From assembly GCA_951804985.1 (NCBI GenBank), contig OX638130.1, positions 35,272,202-35,336,201 of the forward strand: DNA of 64,000 nucleotides. Reading direction: 5' to 3'. The notes under the pieces are model-generated. The model saw only the letters and a program-made list of their open reading frames with translations. It made no database searches and had not been told where the DNA came from. Positions within the stretch are counted from its first letter, which is position 1, and each line of letters opens with the position of its first letter. This DNA comes from Dryomyza anilis (Eukaryota > Arthropoda > Insecta > Diptera > Dryomyzidae). Positions 20,543-30,715 of the stretch are shown here, piece after piece. Position numbers and translations under genes: made by a program.

Positions 20543-22360
20543 GGTGCGCGGCCATAACCCCAAGGTACATAATCCCATATGGGAGTATGTCCCCTTCCAA
20601 GGCGGTCATAATCCCAAATATGGAATTTGGGGTTGCGACCGCTTTGTATGTCTCCATATGGGATTATGTCCCCTTAATTTGTGTGTAAAATATGGGATTA
20701 TGACCGCATCGGGGAGGGACATTACCCAAAATTTATTTTTTCCAACAATTTGTAATTCTGACAAAAATCGCGCGATTTTCGGTTAAAATTTTTCGCCAGC
20801 GGCTCTATCACAAAACTTATATATAAAAAAAAAACATAAAAACAATATATATTTATATAAAATATTATCAACTTCCAAATATGAAAAATTTTAACCAAAC
20901 ATCGCGCGATTTTTGGTTAAAATTTTTCGCCTGCGACACTTTCACATTTTTAGGGTAATAAAAGAAATATATTAAAATTTTTATTAACAAAATATATTAT
21001 ATATTTATTTATATATTTTATTTGTGTAACAAAACAAATTATTTCATAGCAATTATAAAGTGTGCAAATAAACAAATCTTAAATTTACTACTCACTATGT
21101 AATCAAAATAATATTATAGAAATTTAAATATAAAAATGCTCTGCACTACCTACTATTTGTCTGCAAAATGGACATAATATTAATGTGTCATTTGCAATAT
21201 GATTTGCAGCGATTTCATCAATACAGCGTCGACATATTTTTCCATGTATACATGGTTTTAGAATTGTATCCTTTTTGTTTACAAAACAAATTTCACATAA
21301 CAAATTATTTACAAAACTTCTTTTTTCTGTATATGCAAAATTATATTCAGAATCAGAATCCGAATTCTACTCGATTTCGCAGTTATAATTGTCAGTTATA
21401 ATTCCAGTTCTTTTATTTGAAATACCATTTAAAAACAACGATATTGTAATTCGCTTCGCATTTAGTTTTTCAGTCAGTTCTTCTATAAGATGACTACGAT
21501 CCTTTGTTCGTTTCCTAGGTTTTTCAAAGACATCAAAAACACCTTCAAGTGCTTGCGATAATTCAGTATATCGTCTTTTTTTAATAACATTGGTTGGTAT
21601 TAGGGTACATAATAACTATTATACCCCTCAAGAGAATTTGTTGTTCTAACACATTCTCCATGAAGAGATAGTCTTTCTGGAGTTTCCGGTTATAGAAATA
21701 ACAATAGAATTACATAATCACAAATTCACCACAACATTAAAAACGTATTAAGAATATCTTATGGATCCACTGCCTTTCAAAATAGTCCAGAAAATTGTCA
21801 AAAATATTCCCTGATTCTATGTAGAATTTTGGATTCCGTAAAGCTTCCTCTTTGCATATACGAAAACCTTCTTTTATGTCATCAGGTGCCAAGAGCGGCA
21901 AAGACATATTTTTTTTTAAAATTCTTCTGGGTTCATCTCCTTTCTTTAACTCCTTAGAAAGTTTATCAAACTTTAGAGCTCTTCTTCGAAGTTCTTGGCA
22001 GTAGTGAAACCAACACCCTTTAAGCCTTGTCTCCGGAAACACTTTCAAAACTGCGTTGCGGAAAGCCTTTTCAAAATCTGTTGTAAATGATTTTGGTTCA
22101 AATTGGAAAAGATTTGCATTAATAAAATTAAAAACATGCTCATATGCCTTTTGACTCTTATTTGTCATCAATACAAATGCAAATGGAAACACCTGGACAA
22201 AAAAAAAGAATAAAAAATAAGAAAGTTTGTTGTATAAATTTATTGTATATTAATACATACATCAGACTCATGTCCAATATATATTATCAATAATTGCTTG
22301 TATCCACATGCAGGCACTACAGAATTATGATGATGTCCCTTGGGGTTATGTCACGTCACC
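20543..22360 (-). mobile_element. Mutator-like element (MULE), internally deleted
   Basis: The ends are inverted repeats of about 28 bp (left GGTGCGCGGCCATAACCCCA, right in reverse complement GGTGACGTGACATAACCCCA), about 22 of 28 matching. Flanking 9-mers TTTAAATTA and TTGAACTTA agree at 7 of 9 positions, and the opposite arm of the host repeat has a single TTGGAATTA at the same place, fitting the 9 bp duplication usual for MULEs. Subterminal DNA (20560-20730) has several TGGGATTATGTCCC-type words. The interior carries a minus-strand transposase lacking its N-terminal half. Confidence 0.85.
21139..22338 (-). pseudogene. MULE transposase C-terminal half with RING finger
   Basis: The minus strand starts near the right end with LLIIYIGHESD, then a 68-base sequence at 22193-22260 with intron-like ends (GTATGT at the donor, a T-rich tract and CAG at the acceptor), then VFPFAFVLMTNKSQKAYEHV, TTDFEKAFRNAVLKVFPE (with the middle acidic residue) and GCWFHYCQELRRRALK, the C-x2-H signature of the MULE domain. 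After a break near 21735 come RTTNSLEGYNSYY and a basic linker. The last ~60 residues (21139-21330) form a C3HC4 RING: LCEIC, KPCIHGKICRRCI, LCPFC. At least one frameshift (near 21600) and one stop (TAG near 21365) inactivate it. The N-terminal catalytic part is deleted. Confidence 0.8.
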
Positions 22361-22520
22361 TTGAACTTATACTCAAATCTCCGTAATATTTTTTTCAGTA
22401 ACATTTACTTTTCTCATATTTTCTTTTGATAGATAACATTACTGAAAATCTTTTAAACAATAAGAATTTTTCAAAATATATTTAACTAATCTGGCAACAA
22501 TGGTCGAGTTTTTAATTTTT
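22361..22520 (+). repeat. fold-back repeat, left arm second part
   Basis: Resumes right after the MULE with AAATCTCCGTAATATTTTTT, then GATAGATAACATTACTGAAA and AATCTGGCAACAATGGTC, matching the reverse complement of 23200-23340. Confidence 0.8.
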
Positions 22521-23199
22521 TTTTTTGGCCGGCGAAGTATATGTGCAGGACAGCATTTTTTTGCAAAAATATTTATTTTTTTAAATGACAGATAAAAACC
22601 TTTATATCGCATTTTATAATACATATATTCTTTCATTAAGCATAAGTACATAAAATTGTTATATATTTGGTAAAAGTTTCATGATGCTAATTATTTACAT
22701 ATAATTAATCAAATTTAAAGTTTTTTTTGCCATAGTATTATTTTATATCTTTTTCTTCTTTTTCAAAATAAGATTGAGAAACTATATATATATATTGTTT
22801 TTATATTCGCAACATAGATTGCATAAAACCTCTTCTTTAAATGAATTATACATTTACTTTACATATTTGACATATTAATTAACATCATGTTTTATTAAAA
22901 TTTCGCATTTTTAAATTTTATTTTTATTTTGCACACCTGCTGAAAAGTTTTCAAAGTCCAACGTAAAAATTTAGGTACGTAATTTTAAAGATAAATTAGT
23001 TCTATAACATTTTTTAACCTTACTTATTTTTTGCCCTTCGAAGTATATGTGTAGGACAACAATTTTTCCGAAAATATTATTTTTTTAAAAGAACTTGACA
23101 CAAAACCGAGCAAAAAATAAGAAAGAGTCGAAAATACGAAGAAAAAATTCGTCCTTAAAATTGCTTACTTAAATTTTGACTTTGGACTCTGCAGAGGGT
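22521..23199. other. spacer of the fold-back repeat
   Basis: AT-rich. GCGAAGTATATGTGCAGGAC near 22533 and TTCGAAGTATATGTGTAGGA near 23036 form a direct repeat. The small minus-strand open frame at 22439-22651 shows no recognisable domain. Confidence 0.5.
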
Positions 23200-23640
23200 C
23201 AAAGTTGCCAGATTAGTTAAATATATTTTGGATAATTTTTATCGTTTAAAAGATTTTCAATAATATTATCTATAAAAAAATATAAGAAAAGTATATGTTA
23301 CTTATATTTTTTGTTAAGTATATTTACGGAGATTTGCGTATAATTCCAATTTTCCAACAAACTAAAAAAAAAAATGGAAAACAAAAAAAAAATTCGACTT
23401 TACAATTTTATATTTACAAAACCACGGTTTTCAGTTTATTATTTATGTGCTAATTGTTTAAAAAAGTATCATACAATATCATATTTTCTCAAGTAAGCAT
23501 AATTTCTTTAGATCTCAATGTTAGCTTTTTATATACAAATTAATTTTAAAAAACGGATAACTTTTGGATTTTTTACAATTTTTGAAAAAAATTTCATAAA
23601 AAAAACACTTTTTAAATTTTTAAAATCGGTTGAGTTGTTC
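23200..23640 (-). repeat. fold-back repeat, right arm
   Basis: Reverse complement of 20010-20542 plus 22361-22505 without the MULE and without the 20163-20308 hairpin, so it records the pre-insertion state of the arm. Confidence 0.8.
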
Positions 23641-24404
23641 CGAAAATACTGAACGTACTGACGTACGACAAAATTCAATTTTGGCTGCACACGTGAGAAA
23701 ATTCTATATATTCTTAAAGAACGCCAAAAAATAAAATACGCGTATATCCCAGTTTTTCTGGATCAACTCTTTAAAGGGTTTTATTTGAATTTTATTTGAA
23801 AGTGCATATAAAATTTTTGATCGAATATTTGAAAAGAGTTGGATGTACTTCATAGCTGAGACATAACTACGTATGAATTTGAAAATGTTTGTCCGATATC
23901 AATTTGTGGAAGCTTTTATTTGCATTTAATAATTTTGAATTGATTTTTAAAATATATCATAGTACCATTTCAAATGGGAATAAAATCTTTAAATGAAATG
24001 AGATTGGAAAACCGTTTTTATATCCATACACATAGAGATCACAGCTAAAAAATATAAACCGCAAAACAAAAATAACATTCAAATGCAAATAAAAACCGTA
24101 AACGAAATGATCTAAATAACTGGGTACACACAAATTTTTAGAATGATCACTAGTTTCATGTACTGATCGACTTTTTCATGTGTGCAAAATAGTGTCGTAC
24201 AGTGTTATAAATAAATGTTTATTACTTATTACTCTGTACGACAAAATTGAACATTTGGCTGCACATATTCTTAAAGGACGCTAAAAAATAAAATGCACTT
24301 GTTTCCAAGTTGTTATGTATCAATATGCATTTAAAATGCAAATAAATATGTAGATTTTTTTTTCATGCAAAATAGTTTCGGAGGGTATTATAAAAATTGT
24401 ACGG
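23641..24404. other. AT-rich DNA with a direct repeat pair
   Basis: The block TACGACAAAATTCAATTTTGG...GGCTGCACA...AAAAAATAAAAT at 23655-23735 recurs at 24236-24295, about 580 bases away. No gene recognised. Confidence 0.5.
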
Positions 24405-24551
24405 AGGGTATTATAAAAATTGTACCCTACATATATGAGATATATGAGATATTGTGTGCGGTTACCATTTAATGTGATGTATAGATCCAGGGTTTACGAA
24501 TTCTGAAAATAATTTGCAATCTCTGAAAAATTTCCTTTCATTTGATAACCA
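24405..24551 (-). repeat. R745 fragment, interrupted by the 1.4 kb element
   Basis: A degenerate match to R745 in the orientation of the 31711 copy: TACCCTACA, GGTTACCATTTAATG, CCAGGGTTTACGAATTCTGA, TTTCATTTGATAACC. The homology resumes at 25559 (CATATGTACAATTGGGTA, ACGTACCGATTTT), so copy 3 of the 1.4 kb element landed inside R745. Confidence 0.65.
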
Positions 24552-25558
24552 CACGGATAGAAAGATTTGTTTGAATATGCTTGAATGTAATTATAACGTA
24601 ATTCGAAATCATCATATAAATATTGGGAGTAATATCTAATTACTTTATTATTAAATTGTATTATTATTTTGTTCAGATTGAAATATTATTATACGATATT
24701 TAAACATAAATTGCTTTAATCGTGGATTTGCATGAATTTACTATATTAATGTTTCTGTAGAAATATATATTTTTCATCAGATATTAATATATGTATGTTT
24801 GATATTTCCGCTATTTAACACACCCAACATCAATAAAAGGTTCTTTGAATTATATGTATTTGGTTATTCGTGATTGTTACTGGGTGACAACGAATTTAAA
24901 AACAATAGCATTATTTTGATTATATGTATGTTTGGCATTACGATATCACAATTAAATAACAGCGCTGCCTACTTTTAGAACTCAGTAACACTCACATTAA
25001 TACTTTTAATATAGTTCAAAAGTTTTTTTTGTTGGAATAATTTATTTAAGTACCGCCAATTACTGTTAATACCAGATAGTGGCTGTTTGTGAAATTTCCA
25101 ATTCATCCGAAAAGTATTGAACTCAAAATAGGAACAATAGATGGAAATAAAATTATTAGGTACAAATAAAATATGTGTAATAAAAATAAAATAAAAGTTT
25201 AAGTTTATAATTATATAATATAAATAAAAAAAATGTAATTTAAAAATAGGGAAAAAACAAATATTGTGCAAAGAAGATATTAGCACTAAATTTACTATTT
25301 TTACATTAAAATTAAATGTAAACATAAATATGTTTACATTTAAATAAAATGTTTTTCACATTCAAACATATATATGTTTTCAAGAACGCCGAAAATTATT
25401 CATTCTGGACATAAATATGTTTAATGAAAACAAAAATATGTTTGGCTGTTATTATAATAATGTTTGGCAATGAAATAATACTTTTGTTTTCATAAAGCTC
25501 CAAATATATATGTAATGCCTGCAAAATTATGTTTGAAAGAGCCCTTTTTTTTGCAGTG
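24552..25558. mobile_element. 1.4 kb TA-type element, copy 3 (diverged, ~1.0 kb)
   Basis: Begins CACGGATAGAAAGATTTGTTTGA and ends TGTTTGAAAGAGCCC, T-run, GCAGTG, the same termini as copies 1 and 2. The interior is strongly diverged but keeps AAACATATATATGTTT-like words. Flanking dinucleotides are CA and TG here rather than TA, possibly by mutation. The minus-strand open frame at 24975-25325 is very hydrophobic and AT-driven; I do not consider it a gene. Confidence 0.75.
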
Positions 25559-26700
25559 TGCATATGTACAATTGGGTATGTTTACGCACGTACCGATTTT
25601 CCAGCGATTTTCTTTTGAGCTACACAATTTTGAAACTTACAGTCTTATGCTGTATAATTTGGAGAGTCACACATTTCTTCATGTTTTCACTCACATACGT
25701 AATAAAATTGTATGCTGTATATATTACGTATTGGTTCGTCGAGCTTTACGCCAGATTCGTCCGCCGTAGCGTAGTCTCTCAATGTTCTCAATTTGGCGTT
25801 TCCAATCAATGTATTGTATTTGTATTTAGCAGAGACAATTTTCAATACAAATGTTTACGTTTTTTTGATAATTTGTGTATTCTCAGACAACATATCTTTG
25901 ACAATCAAAATAAAAATACAAAAAATTAAAAAAAAAATTGTTTGCAAGATTCCTTGAACATTTCTAGGATTATATATCATTACCGCGGCTGTAATTTAAA
26001 AAATAATAATTGCTACGGTACTTTAAATGGATGGCAATGACCAAATAAAGAACGTCTAAAAATAAAGAACTGAATATCGACAGAAACAGTTTTTGTTTTT
26101 TTTTTTTGAGGAAACCATTAGACCTTTTGGTCTTTTCTTTCGATCACACATAGATCATTCTTGGTGCATTTTTCGCATTATCCAACAATGTACTTGTTGA
26201 AACGAGTTACGTCGGCCAGTTGATGATCAAATTGCTGAAAAAAAATTGTTGTTCGTCACTTTAGAATCATTTAAGAGGGCATGATAATTTTTAATTTTAT
26301 TTTTGGACCACGAATAATTACTGACGATAGCTAGGAAGCTATCATCGATTTTGACGTCGAAAATCGTTCGTTGACGACATACAGCATACGCACAATATGA
26401 TTTCTTACGTTACATCACATTATGAGACGCTGTGCTATACAGCATACAAAAAACTTTATTACACGAAAGTCAGACAAATTCTGGACGATTTTCATCGATC
26501 GACGACATACAGTATAAGGCTGTTATATTACACAACTTAAAAAACATCTCAGGGCTTACGGCGTGTTGAAAGGGGATAAAAAGAGGTAATTTTTCATTTC
26601 ATGGATGGGGTTGGAGTTGTTACAAAAATTATTCGGCACGGAAAATTGGAAGGGAAGTCGTTTGAGGAGAGGCTATCGAAATTGGAATTGAATTGAAGCA
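25559..26700. other. R745 remnant, then AT-rich DNA and possible gypsy 5' region
   Basis: 25559-25605 continues R745. 26330-26530 has repeated CGACGACATACAG(C/T)ATA words (three times, about 60-160 bases apart). From about 26560 the DNA may already belong to the gag of the downstream gypsy element, but no clean 5' LTR or gag start was found. Confidence 0.4.
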
Positions 26701-26809
26701 ACGGTATGGAAAGAATCACAATGAACACAAGTCAAATACATGAGGAGCAAATTTTCAGCATCAAACCAAATTCCACAAGAACAATCAACAGCATCATCGT
26801 AAGCAATCA

Positions 26810-26995
26810 TTGCCATTCTGTTCAGGATGTTTTAAAAATCATCGAAAGGAGGACTGCAAGTTTCGTTCGGCAAAATGTTTAAAATGTGGTAAAATAGGAC
26901 ATATAGCCCCGGTATGTGCAACTAATATTATTCATACACTTGACACTTCAGAACAAATTCAATCAATCGTTCATTATTGCAATCAAGTAAACTGA
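26810..26995 (+). pseudogene. gag nucleocapsid with CCHC zinc knuckles
   Basis: 61 codons from [16 protein letters not shown] to the TGA at 26993-26995. Cysteine and histidine spacing ([13 protein letters not shown], then [14 protein letters not shown]) gives two zinc-knuckle-type motifs as in Gag nucleocapsids. The same frame upstream (Gln/His-rich) reads into it, so the first Met is not the true start. After the TGA the frame would continue into pol if the 27003-28302 element and one TAA are removed. Confidence 0.75.
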
Positions 26996-27002
26996 ATAAT
27001 AA

Positions 27003-28302
27003 CACAGTGCGACACTAAATTTAGTGACGGAGATTTAACAATTTTTTTAGAATCCTTGAGTAACCTGACGGAATTTCACCAAACAAACTTATGTCCTATC
27101 ACGTCAGGTTTACGAGATATATGACCATAAAGGTCCTATAGTGACCGCAATATTACCGTTGGTTTATTGAGAAAACTGTAGTAGTTATGGTTTTGTTGTC
27201 TGAGAACCAAATGTAGACACTATCCAAGGCTTCATATCTGTAGTGCATATTAAAATTTCATCTCGTCCTTTTAATACCAATATTAATGATTTTCAAAGGA
27301 TCAATCTACATAATCGACTAATTTCATTTTAAGGAGTTGCAAATATTGTCCATGGAAAAAATATTCAGCATAAAAAAAAACATAAAAAGTGACCAAATAT
27401 GTCAAAGCCGTACGAGCGAGCTACAGTTGCTCTAATACTGAGCACTGCAAAGTATTTTTATTTTATATGAAACTGCAAAATACTAAAGTTTTTCGTAGCT
27501 AAAAATCGAATGATCCTTTATCGATGCCAAGGATTTGTCTTTATTTTTAATATCCTGAATGTGTGAAAAATTTTAATATACTATAAAATTATGTTATATC
27601 ATGTCAAGATTTCGAGGCATTGATCCCCAAATATCTGGTAAATCCTAAATTTTCATAGTAACATTTCTGGAAAACGGTATTAGATATGGATTTTCTGACT
27701 GAAAACCAAGTTTAGGCAGTCACTTAAGGATATTTTCTGTAGTACATTTTAATTTTCTATCTCGTCCTTAAACCATTAATATTAAAGATTCTCAAAAAAT
27801 CTCCGCAGTTAATTGGCCAAATTTATATGAAGAATTAATAAATGTATCATTATGACTTCAGGAAAATTATTAAGCACAAAACAGTAAAAATTGTCATAGA
27901 AGTAAAAGCCATGTGTGTTATGGTTTCTATTATATTAAGCACTGAATGTATATTTTTCAAATTTTCATAAATAAAATAACTAAAACGATTCGTTGTATTG
28001 GAATATATATCTGTTTAATGGTTCCAGAGATTTGGCTTTGTTTTATATATCATTAATTTGTCAAGTAAATTTAAGTACTGTAAACTTGTGACCTATCACG
28101 TCAGGATTTCCAAAATCCAAACAAATCCAAACAAATCCATAACTACTACAGTTTTCTCAATAAAACAACGGCATATATCTCGTAAACCTGACGTAATAGG
28201 GCATAAGTTTCTTAGGTGAAATTTCTTCAGGTTTCTCAAGGACTATAAAAAATTGTCAAATCTCTGGCACCAAAAAAAAAAGTGGGCTTTTGCTGCACTG
28301 TG
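27003..28302. mobile_element. 1.3 kb non-coding element with CACAGTG ends and long inverted repeats
   Basis: The left end CACAGTGCGACACTAAATTT and the right end in reverse complement CACAGTGCAGCAAAAGCCCA are followed by strongly matching inner repeats (AATTTTTT(T)AG, TCCTTGAG(T/A)AACCTGA, TCACGTCAGGTTTACGAGAT) over about 200 bases. Flanks are TAA on both sides (27000-27002, 28303-28305). The interior is two diverged direct copies of a ~490 bp unit (about 27060-27550 and 27560-28060). No transposase. A 3 bp TAA duplication would fit PIF/Harbinger; CACAGTG also resembles Tc1 or Transib ends, so the class is open. Confidence 0.75.
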
Positions 28303-28620
28303 TAATTAGAAAAGATAAGAAATTATTTATAAATCTTGAAGTAAACAACAATCTAATGGAGTTCCAATTTGATACAGGTGCAATCTATTCAATGATTGAT
28401 ATGAAATCATATCATATTTTTAAAAATTCTCAACTTTTTTAATGCAAAAATATATTAAAAGTATATAGAAATCAAGAAATTCCAGTACTTGGTACTTTAC
28501 ATGTAACTGTAAAACTGGGAAGTGAAATTAGAATGTTAGATGTTCTTGTTGCAAACACTTTTGAAGGGTCTAATATTTGTTGGTATTGATTGATTGGCTT
28601 GATTCTTTTAATTGTTTAAA
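28303..28620 (+). pseudogene. gypsy protease region
   Basis: Reads IRKDKKLFINLEVNN, then LMEFQFDTGAIYSMIDM (the DTGA active-site loop), then a stop after NSQLF, then VPVLGTL-like and KLGSEIRMLDVLVANTFEGS sequence, the normal second half of gypsy proteases ending before a G-x-D-W-L motif near 28590. Stops and shifts make it inactive. Confidence 0.7.
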
Positions 28621-29142
28621 AAATGGAAATTTTTTCAATTAACGAAAAAATCATAATTTCGACAAACTATTTCAACAACATTCCGAATTATTTGATAATC
28701 TCGGTTATTGCAACTCTTTTCAAGCTCATTGTACCTAAAACCAAATGCAGTTCCTCGTTTCTTTAAAAGTAAACTTATTCCATATGCTATGCAGAAATCT
28801 TTTGTAGAAGAATCTAAATGTTAATGACATTTGGAAATCTATTAAGTTATTGACTGGGCATCACTAATTGTTATTGTTCCAAACCAAATGACAAAATCAG
28901 AGTTTGTGCTGATTTTTAATTAAAATGTCATTGTACCCTCTGATTCAGGAATTATAGCAATTCAACAACTTTCGCGTCCACAAAATATTCAAGAATTACA
29001 GGCATTTATGGGGAAAGTTACATATTATATGAAATATATTAAAACTTTCTCAACAATTTCTGAGCCACATAATTTTCAACTAGAGAAGTAGACAAGAAGA
29101 GGCGTTTAATAATCTTAAGTAACAATTAGTCGAAACAACGAT
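28621..29142 (+). pseudogene. gypsy RT remnant with the palm deleted
   Basis: An N-terminal RT piece (FQAHCTLKPNAVPRFFK, IPYAMQKSFVEE, IVIVPNQMTKSEF) is followed within about 60 bases by the connection region (LSRPQNIQELQAFMGKVTYY). The blocks between them, including the catalytic YxDD motif, are missing, so several hundred bases were deleted near 28920-28960. Confidence 0.65.
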
Positions 29143-29267
29143 GTTAACCCATTTCAATGATAAATTACCACTGGTATTGGCGACCGATTCTTCATCTCTT
29201 GGAATAGGTTTTGGAATAAAAAAATTCGCGATTATCTATACGGTCGAAAATTCACATTAATTACCAG
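29143..29267 (+). pseudogene. partial extra copy of the gypsy RNase H segment
   Basis: GTTAACCCATTTCAATGATAAATTACC and onward duplicates 30265 onward, but with an internal gap (from CTTCATCT straight to CTTGGAATAG) and a 3' end that leaves the homology after ACATTAATTAC. It sits left of the GC-rich arrays while the fuller copy sits right of them. Confidence 0.75.
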
Positions 29268-29560
29268 AGCTCTCGATTTCATACGAGTGGCCCGGGTACC
29301 CGGGCGCTCGAAAGCCCGGGTAATACCTGGGTAGTTCAAATACTCGAAAAACCCGGGTATTAAATGTTCGAGCTACCCGGGTAGTTCGCAAAACCCGGGA
29401 AGTTTGTTCGTTCGTTTGTTCGAGCTATTCGAGTAGCTCGTTTGTTCGTGTAGCTCGATGGCTCGTTCGTTGTTCGAGTAGCTCGATCGTTGTTCGAGCT
29501 TCGAGTAGCTTGTTCGTTCGTTCGTTTGTTCGATTGACGATTGTTCATTTGATCGCTTGT
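29268..29560. repeat. GC-rich CCCGGGTA / TTCGAGCTA palindromic repeat tract
   Basis: Repeated CCCGGGTA and its complement (perfect CCCGGGTACCCGGG at 29291-29304), AGCTACCCGGGTAGTTCG, and then many GTTCGTTCG, GTAGCTCG and TTCGAGTAGC words. It is far richer in GC and CpG than its surroundings. Open frames here are artefacts of the short period. Confidence 0.85.
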
Positions 29561-29689
29561 TAATTTGTCTGTCCGTTCTTTTGCTTGATGTGGGAGTTGG
29601 TCGGAAGTGGTTGGAAAAATGTAGGTGGACAAAAGTGGGTGGGCAAAAGTGGTCGGAAAGTGATAAAAATACCGAAAAAAATTTTATTG

Positions 29690-30250
29690 CAGAAATCGGT
29701 AGCAGACATCAAGGGAAATCGAATGGTACCACTCTCAGTGGTCCCTGACCCCCAAAAGGGGGCCAAACAATTTTTATTGCGGAAATGGATAGCGAACCTC
29801 ATTAGAAGACTAATGGTACACTTTGGAGTGGTCCCTGACCCCCAAAAGAGGGTCAAAAACCCATTTATGACCCAACAATTTTTATTTCAGAAATCGATAG
29901 CGGACACCATTAGAATGCTATTGGTACACTTTGGAGTGGTCCATGACCCCCAAAAGGGGGTCAAAAACCCATTTATGACCCAAAAATTTCTCGGAAATCG
30001 ATAGCGGACATCATTAGAAGGCTAATGGTACCCTTTGGAGTGGTCCAGGTCCCCCCAAAGGGGGTCAAAAACCCCATTTTCGAAAAAAATAGTTTGTGAA
30101 TGTCAAAATGCATTTCATAATGTCAGCTATATATTTCTGCAAAATGGGGTTTTTGACCCCCTTTGGAGGGACCTGGACCACTCCAAAGTGTACCATTAGC
30201 TTTCTAATGATGTCCGCACTCCAAAGTGTACCAATAGCATTCTAATGGTG
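29690..30250. repeat. ~106 bp tandem array ending in an inverted copy
   Basis: Units start GAAATCG(A/G)TAGC(G/A)GACATC at about 29691, 29783, 29889 and 29995 and contain TTTGGAGTGGTCC and the palindromic CCCCCAAAAGGGGGTCAAAAACCC. The last part (about 30147-30250) is in the opposite orientation (GGGGTTTTTGACCCCCTTTG to CATTCTAATGG), so the array folds back on itself around 30100. Confidence 0.85.
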
Positions 30251-30261
30251 AAAAAAATTTT

Positions 30262-30715
30262 TGGGTTAACCCATTTCAGTGATAAATTACCACTGGTATT
30301 GGCGACCGATGCTTCATCTTATGGTCTAGGAGCTGCACTTTCTCATATATTTCCTGATAGTTCAGAGAAACCAATTGTACATGCTTCTAAAAAACTTAAC
30401 ACACATCATAAAAATTATAGTCAAATTGAGAAAGAAGCTCTTGGAATAGTTTTTGGAATAAAAAAATTTCACGATTATCTATACGGTCGAAAATTCACAT
30501 TAATTACAGACCACAAGCCATTAGTTTTCATTTTCAATCCTCAAAAGGAATTCCAACGCATACCGCATATAGACTTCAATGATGGGCACTGTTTCTGGCG
30601 GGATATACATATGATATCAAATATAAAAACACTTCTCAACATCAAAATGCGTACGCATTGTCGCCTTTGCCTTATTCAACAGATATTAACTTTGATAAGA
30701 AATGGGAAGTTTTAA
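30262..30715 (+). pseudogene. gypsy RNase H domain
   Basis: Open for about 150 codons. Residues include LPLVLATDASSYGLG (catalytic Asp), NYSQIEKEALGIVFG (catalytic Glu) and FTLITDHKPL (catalytic Asp), so the active site is complete. After QKEFQRIP the frame drifts, and the expected last Asp region is not clear because of a shift near 30570. It would degrade the RNA strand during reverse transcription. The first Met (30245) lies in the flanking array and is not a real start. Confidence 0.8.

Noticed and set aside
20544..20786. Plus-strand 80-codon frame MRGHNPKVHNP...
   Set aside because: It translates the MULE terminal repeat and subterminal TGGGATTATG words.
27003..28302. Transib or RAG-like element based on the CACAGTG heptamer
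   Set aside because: No RAG1/Transib-like coding sequence, and the apparent duplication is TAA rather than a 5 bp GC-rich one; kept only as an open possibility.
29360..30004. Several open frames on both strands in the GC-rich arrays
   Set aside because: Products of short-period repeats; residues repeat with the DNA unit.
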